Assembly (NCBI GenBank): GCA_003635185.1
Contig: PYJA01000141.1
Coordinates: 22,949 to 66,177 of the forward strand
Direction: 5' to 3'
Origin: Candidatus Poribacteria bacterium
GTDB lineage: Bacteria; Poribacteria; WGA-4E; WGA-3G
DNA length: 43,229 bases
Position 1 is the first letter of the stretch. Every line of letters begins with the position of its first letter. The translations under genes were made by a program, and so were the position numbers. The notes beneath the pieces were generated by a model. It worked only from the letters and a program-made list of their open reading frames with translations, was not told where the DNA came from and ran no database searches. Positions 8,412-16,278 of this stretch are shown here, in pieces.

Positions 8412-8847
8412 TACCGGCCTGGGGTATATAGCAGGTGTCCAAAATTCGTCCGAAAAACCGAAAACTAAATAACCCTGCGAGAGAAAGTTGATAACTTGAC
8501 AAGCTTTTCTTTGCGTTCAGCACTAAGGATATAGCAAGAAACCACTTTTGTAACGGTACCTTTGTCCCGTGAAAAATTGTGCCACAGGTTACCTTATTCG
8601 GAGTTGCTTTTTCTGAAGGATTTCTGATACAATATCAGATAAGACAAAACCGTTGAAAAAACAACTCGCTTTTTTGGTTCTGTTAGGGGTTACAGTCCCT
8701 AATTTCTTACCTAAATTGTCCCATATTTGCACAATAAAAACAAGCGAAAAATGTAGTCTACATCTATATTGAGAGCGATTTTAAAATTTTGTTGTAAGTC
8801 CAAAACTACTTATTCCGTAGTAATTTGCATTTCATATAGGAGGATTT

Positions 8848-9816
8848 ATGTCAGACGTTAGATTAGGTTTTATCGGTACAGGTGGCAACATGAATCGCCA
8901 TCTACGTGAATTAACTCAAATAGGCGGCAACAAATTCGTTGCCTTTTGTGACATTGTGATTGAAAAAGCGGAGCGTGCCGTTGAACAGTATGGTGGTAAG
9001 GCTTACGCGGATTACAACGAGATGCTTGCAAAAGAGGAGCTGGATGCGGTTTATATCTCAATTCCACCGTTTGCACACGGGGCTCCAGAGAAGGCTGTTG
9101 TTGCAGCCGGACTGCCGATGTTTGTGGAAAAACCTGTCCACATGGATGCCGACGAAGCAAAGGAAATTGCAGCACAAGTTGAGGATAAGGGCATCATTAC
9201 CGCCTGCGGTTATCAGGAACGTTATCTTGATATTATTGACAAGGCACAAGAACTTCTTGCCTCAAGGCGTGTTGGCTTTTTCATGGGGTATTGGATGGGC
9301 GGCATGCCTGGTGGATGGTGGCGTGAGAAAGCAAAATCTGGTGGGCAACTTATGGAGCAGACGACCCATGAATTTGATATGGCGCGTTATCTTTTTGGTG
9401 AAGTCAAAACCGTCTATGCCGTTGCAAGATATGACCTGATTCCGAATACCGATTACGATATTGAGGAAGCATCTGCTGTCTCATTACAATTTGAGAGTGG
9501 CGTGTTTGGCATTATGTTTTCTGCTTGTTTCACAACAAACGGATTACGGCGTTCTGGGTTAGACATCTTCTGTGAGGACGGTTCGCTGGAATATCACCTG
9601 AGACGTGCTCTTGTGCTTTCCACAGCTGATGGAAAAGAAACGTGGAATCCGGAAAATAATTGTACGATAGATATGGATAGCACTTTTATTGAGGCAGTTC
9701 GCACTGGAGACGGTAGCGCAATTCGTTCTCCGTATCCTGATGCTGCGAAGACTGCTATATTGTCCATCGCAGCGAATCAATCTTTGGCAACTGGTGAACC
9801 TGTTCATCTGGCGTAA
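8848..9816 (+). CDS. Gfo/Idh/MocA-family NAD(P)-dependent oxidoreductase
   Basis: A 322-residue protein with AGGAGG six bases before its ATG. The N-terminus is a Rossmann fold with the dinucleotide loop GFIGTGGNMNRHL (residues 6-18). MFVEKPVHMD at about residue 92 is the EKP motif, whose lysine takes part in catalysis in this family. The C-terminal half (GGQLMEQTTHEFDMARYLFG onward) is the usual alpha/beta substrate domain. The length is typical. These enzymes oxidise or reduce sugars, cyclitols and related polyols; the substrate cannot be assigned here. The copper ATPase follows after 22 bases and may be cotranscribed, though no functional link is obvious. Confidence 0.93.
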   Translation: MSDVRLGFIGTGGNMNRHLRELTQIGGNKFVAFCDIVIEKAERAVEQYGGKAYADYNEMLAKEELDAVYISIPPFAHGAPEKAVVAAGLPMFVEKPVHMDADEAKEIAAQVEDKGIITACGYQERYLDIIDKAQELLASRRVGFFMGYWMGGMPGGWWREKAKSGGQLMEQTTHEFDMARYLFGEVKTVYAVARYDLIPNTDYDIEEASAVSLQFESGVFGIMFSACFTTNGLRRSGLDIFCEDGSLEYHLRRALVLSTADGKETWNPENNCTIDMDSTFIEAVRTGDGSAIRSPYPDAAKTAILSIAANQSLATGEPVHLA

Positions 9817-9838
9817 GATCAACCTTGTGTGAAGTCCA

Positions 9839-12064
9839 ATGCAACAGCAGATTACTCTTCCCATCACTGGCATGCATTGCGAAGGTTGTGCTGCCACTAT
9901 CACGCATAGTCTTGAGGAAATGGCGGGGATCTCCGTAGCAAATGTTAGCATTGCCACGGAGCAGGCGGCGATCACCTTCAATCCGTCTGATCTTAGTGAG
10001 GCAGCAATCGTTGACAAAATCCGATCCCTCGGATATGACGTTATTGATGCGGATTCTGAAGCAACCGCACGTGCTGCAGAACTCCAACGACAAAAGTTGC
10101 AATTCAGTGTCGGTGTCCTTTTTACACTACCACTTTTCCTACTCAGTATGAGTAGAGATATGAAATTAGTAGGTGAGTGGGCACACGATCCTTGGGTCAA
10201 CTGGGTGATGTTCGTTTTGGCATTACCAGTGCAGGTCTACGTCGCTTGGGATTACTATGTCGGTAGCGTCAAGGCATTGCGAAATCGTTCTGCCAATATG
10301 GATGTGCTCGTTGCAATGGGGTCATCTGTTGCATTTCTCTATAGCGTTGTTGTGATGATTGCCCTCACATTTAATCTACAAGGGTTTGGAAACCATGTCT
10401 ATTTTGAAACGGCGGCTGTTATCATTACCCTCATTAAACTGGGCAAGTTTTTGGAAGCACGTGCGAAAGGACAGACAAGTGCCGCCCTCAAAAAACTGAT
10501 GCGACTCTCTCCGAAAACAGCGTGTCTTCTCAAAGATGGTGAAGAACAACACATCCCGATTGAACAGGTAGCCGTTGGTGATCTACTGATTGTTCGTCCT
10601 GGTGAAAGCATGCCTGTTGACGGAATTGTGCGCGAGGGTTCAAGTGCAGTTGACGAAAGTTTGTTCACTGGTGAAAGCATGCCTGTAGACAAGTCAGTCG
10701 GGGATACAGTGGCAAGTGCAACAATCAATCAAAGCGGCATGCTCACAATTGAGGCAACGCGCGTCGGTTCAGAGACATCTCTTGCCCGCCTTGTTCAGTT
10801 AGTTCAACAAACACAACAGAGCAAAGCACCTATTCAACGCACTGCGGATGCAGTTGCAAGTGTGTTTGTGCCTGTTGTGTTATGTATCGCCGCAGTGACC
10901 TTTTTCGTATGGTGGTTTTTCGTTGGCGAGGGATTTACACCAGCGATGCTGCGATTGGTAGCAGTTTTGGTCATTGCGTGTCCGTGTGCTTTGGGATTAG
11001 CTACACCGACTGCGATTATGGTAAGCACAGGCATTGGCGCGCATCGCGGTATCCTTTTTCGGAACAGTGAAGCATTAGAACATGTAGGAGCATTATCGCG
11101 AATTGTTCTTGATAAAACTGGCACTTTAACACAAGGACAACTGACACTCACTGACATTATTACAAACGATGGAGATGAGAATCGATTACTTCAGATAGCT
11201 GCTTCTGCAGAACGTGGCAGTGAACATCCTATCGGCAAAGCGATTGTTCTTGCTGCTGCTGAACGCGGGATTGACACCCCTGCACCTACGGAATTCACCG
11301 CTGTTGCTGGTAATGGCATAATTGCACAACTCGGTGAGAATAAAGTGATAATAGGCAATTTATCCTTGATGGAACAACATCAAATTCAGACTCAGATGTT
11401 TGAAACGGAGGCGGAACGATTACAGGCAGATGCTAAGACAGTTTTGTGGGTGGCAATTGATTCGGAAGTAAACGGACTCCTTGCTGTTGCAGATACGGTG
11501 AAGTCGGAAGCGAAAGCTGCTGTTGCCGAACTCCGGCAACTCGGATGTGAAGTTACAATGATGACTGGGGACAACCTTGGGACTGCCGCTGCTATTGCAA
11601 AAAATGTTGGGATTACTAATGTGATGGCGGAACTTCTGCCTGAAGACAAAGCTACTGCTGTCAAAGAAGCGCAAGAAGAGACAGGTGGATATGTGGCGAT
11701 GGTAGGAGATGGTATCAACGATGCACCTGCGTTAGCGCAAGCAGATGTGGGCATGGCACTCGGCACAGGGACGGATATTGCTATGGAAACAGCCGATTTA
11801 ACGTTGATGCATGGCGACCTGCGCGCTATTCCCGATGCTATTCGACTGAGTCGTGCTACACTCCGCACGATTAAACAGAATCTATTTTGGGCATTTTTCT
11901 ACAATGTGTTGTTAATTCCTGTTGCTGCAGGTGTGTTGTTTCCGCTTTCGTTTTTGCCTGAGATGTTACGTGAGTTACATCCGATGCTTGCGGCGTTTGC
12001 GATGGCGTTTAGTAGTGTTTCGGTTGTGCTAAATAGTCTGAGGTTGCAGTGGAGGAAATTATGA
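9839..12064 (+). CDS. copA: Cu(+)-exporting P1B-type ATPase
   Basis: A 741-residue ATP-driven metal pump of the inner membrane. One N-terminal heavy-metal-associated domain carries GMHCEGC (C14, C17). Membrane helices follow, with the transport-site motif C381-P-C in the sixth segment. D425-KTGT is the phosphorylated aspartate, SEH463P is the P1B histidine-proline nucleotide motif, and [10 protein letters not shown] (D624) completes the hinge. FFYN in helix 7 and [11 protein letters not shown] in helix 8 are the residues that distinguish the copper(I) subgroup (P1B-1) from zinc/cadmium pumps. It is about the usual length for a pump with a single HMA domain. No separate copper chaperone or CueR/CsoR-type regulator is adjacent. 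The start has only a weak ribosome site (GTGTGAAG). Confidence 0.95.
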   Translation: MQQQITLPITGMHCEGCAATITHSLEEMAGISVANVSIATEQAAITFNPSDLSEAAIVDKIRSLGYDVIDADSEATARAAELQRQKLQFSVGVLFTLPLFLLSMSRDMKLVGEWAHDPWVNWVMFVLALPVQVYVAWDYYVGSVKALRNRSANMDVLVAMGSSVAFLYSVVVMIALTFNLQGFGNHVYFETAAVIITLIKLGKFLEARAKGQTSAALKKLMRLSPKTACLLKDGEEQHIPIEQVAVGDLLIVRPGESMPVDGIVREGSSAVDESLFTGESMPVDKSVGDTVASATINQSGMLTIEATRVGSETSLARLVQLVQQTQQSKAPIQRTADAVASVFVPVVLCIAAVTFFVWWFFVGEGFTPAMLRLVAVLVIACPCALGLATPTAIMVSTGIGAHRGILFRNSEALEHVGALSRIVLDKTGTLTQGQLTLTDIITNDGDENRLLQIAASAERGSEHPIGKAIVLAAAERGIDTPAPTEFTAVAGNGIIAQLGENKVIIGNLSLMEQHQIQTQMFETEAERLQADAKTVLWVAIDSEVNGLLAVADTVKSEAKAAVAELRQLGCEVTMMTGDNLGTAAAIAKNVGITNVMAELLPEDKATAVKEAQEETGGYVAMVGDGINDAPALAQADVGMALGTGTDIAMETADLTLMHGDLRAIPDAIRLSRATLRTIKQNLFWAFFYNVLLIPVAAGVLFPLSFLPEMLRELHPMLAAFAMAFSSVSVVLNSLRLQWRKL

Positions 12065-12096
12065 CACAAAGTATCATCTTGAGAACAAAAATCAAT

Positions 12097-12125
12097 TTGA
12101 CAGACTAATTTTCCTATGGTATATT
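12097..12125 (+). promoter_or_regulatory. Near-consensus sigma-70-type promoter for the DUF262/HNH pair
   Basis: TTGACA at 12097-12102, exactly 17 bases, then TATATT at 12120-12125. It lies about 30 bases before the DUF262 start and is the best promoter match I noticed in the window. Confidence 0.75.
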
Positions 12126-12155
12126 TTGAATGAATCCTTCACAAAGGAGAACCAC

Positions 12156-13397
12156 ATGGCTGAAAACAATTTGAAAATTGCACCAATCGTTAGGGAAGCA
12201 ACTCGAGCACAGGGTGAAAATGTGCAGTCTATTATTATCCGTTTAAACAATGACCGGATAGTTATTCCGGATTATCAACGTGATGCGGAGCAATGGGACT
12301 TGCGGAAAGAATCACTTTTCATAGAATCGTTGCTGAATAATCTAACGACCCCCTCTCTCTTTTTTTGGGAGAATCTTGATACCGGGACTATTGAGGTTGT
12401 TGATGGACAACAGCGGTTAAGCACAATTCTGAAGTATGCAAATGACGAACTTCGCTTGATGGCAAGTGGTGCAATTAACTATTTCTCACCAGAAAGTGTT
12501 CACTATAGTGGAAAGAAGTTTTCGGAAATTCCAAAAACGCTTCAAAATGTTTTCAACGATTACCCGCTTGCAATCATTTACCTTCCAGCGAGTCTTCAAC
12601 TTTCAACTAAACTTGAGATATTCCGGCGTATCAACGAAGGTGGTACCCCTTTAACAGCGCAAGATATTCGGCTTTCGTATTACAGCGAATCTCGGTGTGT
12701 CTACTTCATCCGACTCGCCGGCATTTATGCTGAAACGGACTCTGCTAATAGAATGATAGAAGCCGCCGCCGAAAAAAACGTGGAGAACCCATGGGGGCAG
12801 TATCCAGATGCGTGGGAACTTTGGAAAGATTGGTGGGACGGAAAAGACCGCGCGAAAGGACAAACTCCCTCTGCAATGGTCTTGTGGTACCTCGCGTTTT
12901 TGCATAGAGAAAAGTTGAATCAACTCATCTGTTCTCCAAGTTCAATGAAGCATCTCCCGTTGGTATTCCACGGTTCAACGGAAGAGGCATTAGACATCTA
13001 CTGCGCGCAGTTGCAATTTACGGACACACAAGGCGGCACACCTGTTTTTCCTACTTACGGGGATGGACTTGAAGGTGAGTTCCACAATTTCGTTGAATGG
13101 CTTGATGCTATCCTCCGACGTGGACTGCCTGGGATTAGTGTTGATAAATACAAGCAGATGGCACTCTTGATTGGTGCCGCAGTCGAATTGAAAATTGATC
13201 CAGATCAGTTGAGCCATGATGCGTGGGATGCAATCGCCAACTTTATTGAAACCCCTCGCCAGGCAGGTGAAAAGTGGCTTGAAAAAGAAGGCGGGTACCC
13301 TGAATCAAGAGGACGGTGGAAAGGTGAGCGCGGCCAGAAAGCCCAATGTGATATGGCAAGGATCCTTTTATCTCGAATTGTGAAGGAATACCCTTGA
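12156..13397 (+). CDS. DUF262 (GmrSD/SspE N-terminal-type) NTPase-like protein
   Basis: The frame opens at ATG 12126, but AAGGAG at 12144-12149 places the start at ATG 12156 (413 aa). IPDYQRDAEQWD near residue 40 and D83-GQQRLSTI are the hallmarks of the DUF262 ParB-like fold. In GmrS and SspE this region binds or hydrolyses a nucleotide and senses modified DNA. EIFRRINEGGTPLTAQDIRL further on is the family's second block. In most GmrSD proteins a DUF1524 HNH nuclease domain follows in the same chain; here it is absent and a separate HNH gene starts inside the stop codon. This arrangement suggests a split DNA-modification-dependent restriction system, but the target is unknown. Confidence 0.88.
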   Translation: MAENNLKIAPIVREATRAQGENVQSIIIRLNNDRIVIPDYQRDAEQWDLRKESLFIESLLNNLTTPSLFFWENLDTGTIEVVDGQQRLSTILKYANDELRLMASGAINYFSPESVHYSGKKFSEIPKTLQNVFNDYPLAIIYLPASLQLSTKLEIFRRINEGGTPLTAQDIRLSYYSESRCVYFIRLAGIYAETDSANRMIEAAAEKNVENPWGQYPDAWELWKDWWDGKDRAKGQTPSAMVLWYLAFLHREKLNQLICSPSSMKHLPLVFHGSTEEALDIYCAQLQFTDTQGGTPVFPTYGDGLEGEFHNFVEWLDAILRRGLPGISVDKYKQMALLIGAAVELKIDPDQLSHDAWDAIANFIETPRQAGEKWLEKEGGYPESRGRWKGERGQKAQCDMARILLSRIVKEYP

Positions 13398-13666
13398 GCG
13401 CACGCCCATCAAGTCTTCCGCCTTGCAATCCACGCGCTCAGAATTTCCCAAAAACATGGAAACAATCATATTTCCGTAGGCACTACGACAGCATCCACGG
13501 TGGATACGTTTGCCCGGACTGCAAGCAGGTTTTCTCTGGCCCCGCAGGTTTTCATCAGCTTGATGCTGATCACAAAATTCCATATTCTCAAGGCGGACTA
13601 ACTGAATGGGAAAACCTGACCTTACGCTGCAAACCTTGTAATGTAGCAAAGGGGGATAAGATGTAA
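13394..13666 (+). CDS. Small HNH endonuclease, partner of DUF262
   Basis: A 90-residue protein starting at TTG 13394, which overlaps the TGA of the DUF262 gene (TTGA), so the two are translationally coupled. C40-P-D-C43 and C79-K-P-C82 would hold a structural zinc. D59-H60, N74 and the following region form the HNH active site (LDADHKIPYSQGGL, then ENLTLRCKPCN). HNH nucleases cut DNA through one metal ion. The protein is little more than the catalytic core, consistent with its depending on the DUF262 partner for specificity. No later start would keep the overlap, and the first zinc pair lies only 39 residues in, so the TTG start is plausible but unproven. Confidence 0.88.
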   Translation: MSARPSSLPPCNPRAQNFPKTWKQSYFRRHYDSIHGGYVCPDCKQVFSGPAGFHQLDADHKIPYSQGGLTEWENLTLRCKPCNVAKGDKM

Positions 13667-13732
13667 GTTGCACTTTATAGACCAATCTAAAACATGTGAA
13701 CGTTTCCTGATAGGTGCGGTTAAGAAACCATA

Positions 13733-13924
13733 TCTATCACAGCATCTAACACCTATTCCACCGTAATCGCATCAATCACAGCGCAGCTACCCACACCGCA
13801 CCCGCCAGGATGCCTGCCCGGATGACACGGATTGCACCCCAACTCTATCCCACTCTGCACAACTGTCTGCTTATCACCATAGGGACCGCTCCGAATGTGA
13901 TTTGTTGAACCGAAAAGCGCAACC
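13733..13924 (-). pseudogene. Truncated duplicate of the GT9 glycosyltransferase 3' end
   Basis: This ~190 bp stretch is almost identical to 15284-15474, the 3' end of the GT9 gene, and lies in the same orientation. It covers the codons for the last ~60 residues, including the cysteine-rich CNPCHPGRHPGG region. There is no 5' part. Identity stops abruptly after AAAGCGCAAC on one side and near CTATC on the other. The Rpn nuclease gene lies between the two copies. Confidence 0.85.
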
Positions 13925-13996
13925 GCTCACAAGTCAAGTAAGGGTGTGTAAGGTTTCAGATATAAGCAAAAGTTTTCACAATCCTCAAATACAAGA

Positions 13997-14026
13997 TTTA
14001 CATTGCATTTCGCTTCATCTTATGCT
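13997..14026 (+). promoter_or_regulatory. Candidate promoter for the Rpn nuclease gene
   Basis: TTTACA at 13997-14002, an 18-base spacer, then TATGCT at 14021-14026, about 33 bases before the likely start. Confidence 0.45.
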
Positions 14027-14058
14027 ATCCTATAGTTAGATCAATGATAGGAGCGAAC

Positions 14059-15171
14059 ATGCCACAAGACGAAACATCTAAAGAGCAGGAACTTCGTGAG
14101 TTTTACCGTTCTCTGATTACACATTTTCCAGACAGAAGCATGAAATGGTTATTACAAGACAAGGAGAATGTGCGCTGTCTGATAGAAATCGTTGCGAGTG
14201 AATTGGTAGAACGCATTGATTTCAGTCAGCTTGAACTACAAAATAGGAGTTTTGTCTCAAACACGTTGCGCGAACAGGAGTCAGATCTGCTTTTTAGTGT
14301 CCCTTTCAAAAAAGGGGATGATACGGATGAACTCCTTATCTACATACTTATAGAGCATCAATCGGTAGTAGATGTGTCAATGGGGTTCCGTATGTTGTTT
14401 TATATGATGAATATTTGGGATGCACAACGGAAAGAGTGGGTGTCAGAAAACGTGCCGAAACGAGAATGGAAACTGAGTCCGATTCTGCCTATCGTGCTTT
14501 ATAGTGGTGATCGCAGATGGCGTGTGCCGTTGTCGCTCACAGCAATCATGGAGATACCGGATATCCTGACACGATTTGTCCCGACTTTTGATACGGTTTT
14601 TCTCAGTGTAAAAGAAACAGGAACCGAGGAACTCACAAAAACCGGACATCCGTTTGGATCGTTGCTCACCGTGCTAAAAAATGAAAAGGCGGATAAAGAC
14701 ACCATAATTCGTAGCTTGAACGAGGCGATCGCACATCTCAACACGCTTGAACCCGAACAATCGGAACAAAGGTTGAATGCGCTTCACTATCTGGTCTTAT
14801 TGATTACCAACCGACGACCCCAAACAGAACATGAGGAATTGATAGATTTCGTCAAACAGAACGCAAACGATATGGAGATAGATACGATGGCAAAGACAAT
14901 GGCAGAAGTTTACATTGAACAAGGCAAGATGCAAGGTATTGAACAAGGCAAGAAAGAAGGCAAGAAAGAAGGCATTGAACAAGGTGAGACACTGGCAAAA
15001 CAGACGAATGTTATCAAACTCCTAACACATCAGTTCCCAGAGACCTCAGATACCATTGTCAATGCAATACTTGAAATCAAGGAATGCTCGCAACTTGATG
15101 CATTGTTTGATCAAATTCTGAATGCAAAAACTTATGATGATATTGATTTGAACGGGATAGGAAGTCAATAG
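14059..15171 (+). CDS. Rpn-family PD-(D/E)XK nuclease (recombination-promoting nuclease / putative transposase)
   Basis: ATG 14044 is possible, but AGGAG at 14049-14053 points to ATG 14059 (370 aa). Counting from there, D76 (QESDLLFSV) and E99-H-Q101 (YILIEHQS) form the PD-(D/E)XK active site in the variant typical of Rpn proteins. The middle is helical. Near the C-terminus comes a low-complexity tract built from EQGK and KKEG units, encoded by repeated 12-base words, a common site of length change in this family. E. coli Rpn proteins are DNA endonucleases that promote RecA-independent recombination and are toxic. An internal ATG at 14887 has GGAG nine bases before it and would give a 94-residue C-terminal product. 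The gene is flanked by two copies of a neighbouring gene's 3' end. Confidence 0.88.
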   Translation: MPQDETSKEQELREFYRSLITHFPDRSMKWLLQDKENVRCLIEIVASELVERIDFSQLELQNRSFVSNTLREQESDLLFSVPFKKGDDTDELLIYILIEHQSVVDVSMGFRMLFYMMNIWDAQRKEWVSENVPKREWKLSPILPIVLYSGDRRWRVPLSLTAIMEIPDILTRFVPTFDTVFLSVKETGTEELTKTGHPFGSLLTVLKNEKADKDTIIRSLNEAIAHLNTLEPEQSEQRLNALHYLVLLITNRRPQTEHEELIDFVKQNANDMEIDTMAKTMAEVYIEQGKMQGIEQGKKEGKKEGIEQGETLAKQTNVIKLLTHQFPETSDTIVNAILEIKECSQLDALFDQILNAKTYDDIDLNGIGSQ

Positions 15172-15245
15172 AAACAGGATCTAACAAAGACAATTTTGGT
15201 CATCTAATAATACTGTTTGAACAAGGATACGTAGAGTTTATAGAT

Positions 15246-15274
15246 GTTGGGTTTCGCAAGCTCGACCAACCTAC
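15246..15274. repeat. REP-like hairpin in the GT9 downstream spacer
   Basis: GTTGGGTTTCGCAAGCTCGA followed by CCAACCTAC forms a short imperfect hairpin (GTTGG...CCAAC with an inner TCG/CGA pair). It lies just past the 3' end of the GT9 gene and could act in transcript termination, although no T-run follows. Confidence 0.5.
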
Positions 15275-16278
15275 AAGACTAACCTATTCACAGCATCCAA
15301 CACCTGTTCCACCGTAATCGCATCAATCACAGCGCAGCTACCCGCACCACACCCGCCAGGATGTCTGCCCGGATGACACGGATTGCACCCCAACTCTATC
15401 CCACTCTGCACAACTGTATGCTTATCACCATAGGGACCGCTCCGAATGTGATTTGTTGAACCAAAAAGCGCAACGACAGGTGTTCGAGCAGCAGCAGCAA
15501 TGTGCATTGGTCCCGTATCGTTACCAATGTAGACATCACACGCTGCAATCAACGCTGCGACTTCACGCAAATTTTCGGTTTTGACAAGAATCGGTGATAT
15601 ATCCATTCCCCCTTGATAAGGGGGGGGAGGGGGGTTTGTCATCATACTTGCAACTTGCGATTGTAGTTTCCGTTCATTTGGACCGGCGAAAAGCAAAATT
15701 GAGGCATTTTTCTCTTTTGATAAAGCGGTCCCGAGTTGTGCGTACTTCTCTGCTCCCCACAATTTGTAAACCCAATTCCCGCCTGGGTGAATGCCAATTA
15801 AAAATCTTTCTGATGTAACACCTGCTTCGGCAAGGAAACGGTGAGCCGTGGCATGATCTGCTTCGGTTACTTGTAAGTGCGGATGTGCATCCGTTGTGTC
15901 AACGCCTTGCGCACTCAGGACTTCCAGATACCGGGTAACAGCATGCCGTTCTCTATTCCCGCGCACTAATCCCCAATGTTCCGCTCCGATACACCGTGCA
16001 GTAAAACTATCCCGCAGATTCACAACAAGGTCAAATTTTTCGCGGCGTAAAGTTTTTATGAGTTTTATCCGCCCTTTTAAGCCTGCATGTTCACCTCGGT
16101 TGTCGTAAATATGGGTAGTATCAAGTTGCGGGTCGTTGGCAAGAAGGTCAAACGCGTTCGGTCCCACAAGAAAGGTAATGTGGGAATTTTGGAAGTGCGA
16201 TCGTAACGGTTGAATAACAGCAGTAGATAGCACTGCATCGCCAATAAAACTGAAACTGAAGACAAGGATTTTTTTCAT
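15271..16278 (-). CDS. GT9-family glycosyltransferase (ADP-heptose:LPS heptosyltransferase-like)
   Basis: A 335-residue cytoplasmic enzyme of the GT9 family, which transfers heptose or related sugars to lipopolysaccharide cores. The N-terminus has the FSFIGDAVLSTAVIQPL acceptor-side motif. GIHPGGNWVYKLW near residue 175 and GNDTGPMHIAAAA near 255 are the donor-binding blocks. The ATG at 16278 overlaps the stop of the upstream gene (ATGA), so the two are coupled. Compared with the paralogue at 17519-18676, it has an extra TNPPPPPYQGG segment (codons near 15605-15640). Its DNA is a palindromic repeat of the kind found in the spacer at 23.8 kb, so a repeat seems to have inserted in frame. The last ~60 codons are duplicated at 13733-13924. 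Confidence 0.9.
   Translation of the reverse strand: MKKILVFSFSFIGDAVLSTAVIQPLRSHFQNSHITFLVGPNAFDLLANDPQLDTTHIYDNRGEHAGLKGRIKLIKTLRREKFDLVVNLRDSFTARCIGAEHWGLVRGNRERHAVTRYLEVLSAQGVDTTDAHPHLQVTEADHATAHRFLAEAGVTSERFLIGIHPGGNWVYKLWGAEKYAQLGTALSKEKNASILLFAGPNERKLQSQVASMMTNPPPPPYQGGMDISPILVKTENLREVAALIAACDVYIGNDTGPMHIAAAARTPVVALFGSTNHIRSGPYGDKHTVVQSGIELGCNPCHPGRHPGGCGAGSCAVIDAITVEQVLDAVNRLVL
15605..15637. repeat. Palindromic repeat inserted in frame within the GT9 gene
   Basis: CCCCCTTGATAAGGGGG followed by a G-rich run. The same word occurs in the intergenic repeat at 23799-23820 (CCCCTTGATAAGGGGG). On the coding strand it encodes the PPPPPYQGG stretch that the GT9 paralogue lacks. Confidence 0.7.

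Larger units (their letters stand above)
8021..8847. other. Gene-free stretch rich in palindromes
   Basis: I find no gene in these 827 bases. The first ~410 hold palindromes: TATGGTT-ggg-AAACCA near 8031-8052, element copy 2, CAGCAG..CTGCTG near 8287-8300, CCCAGG-attcg-CCTGGG at 8310-8326, and two GGTTCGGTT hairpins (listed separately). CCCAGGCCGGTAGGTTCGGTT at 8091-8111 is the reverse complement of the sequence at the far end (8391-8421), so the region is itself a large imperfect inverted repeat. From about 8430 to 8847 I see nothing recognisable apart from the ribosome site of the next gene. Confidence 0.6.
13667..14043. other. Spacer with a duplicated glycosyltransferase 3' end
   Basis: There is no intact gene. 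It holds a degenerate GGTGCGGTT-aag-AAACC hairpin near 13713-13728, the GT9 gene fragment at 13733-13924 (separate entry), and a promoter-like pair just before the Rpn gene. Confidence 0.6.

Noticed and set aside
8280-8430. Closely spaced similar palindromes that could suggest a CRISPR array
   Set aside because: Units differ in length and spacing, no constant direct repeat with unique spacers is present, and no cas gene is near.
8497-8530. TTGACA at 8497 as a promoter for the oxidoreductase gene
   Set aside because: No acceptable -10 sequence at 16-18 bases, and it lies more than 300 bases from the start codon.
9559-10200. A 213-codon open frame on the minus strand across the oxidoreductase/copper ATPase junction
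   Set aside because: It lies antisense to two well-identified genes and its translation is Ser/Arg/Cys-rich without any motif.
11392-11868. A 158-codon minus-strand frame inside the copper ATPase gene
   Set aside because: It is antisense to the conserved nucleotide-binding domain. Its low-complexity Ser/Ala composition is that of a mirror frame.
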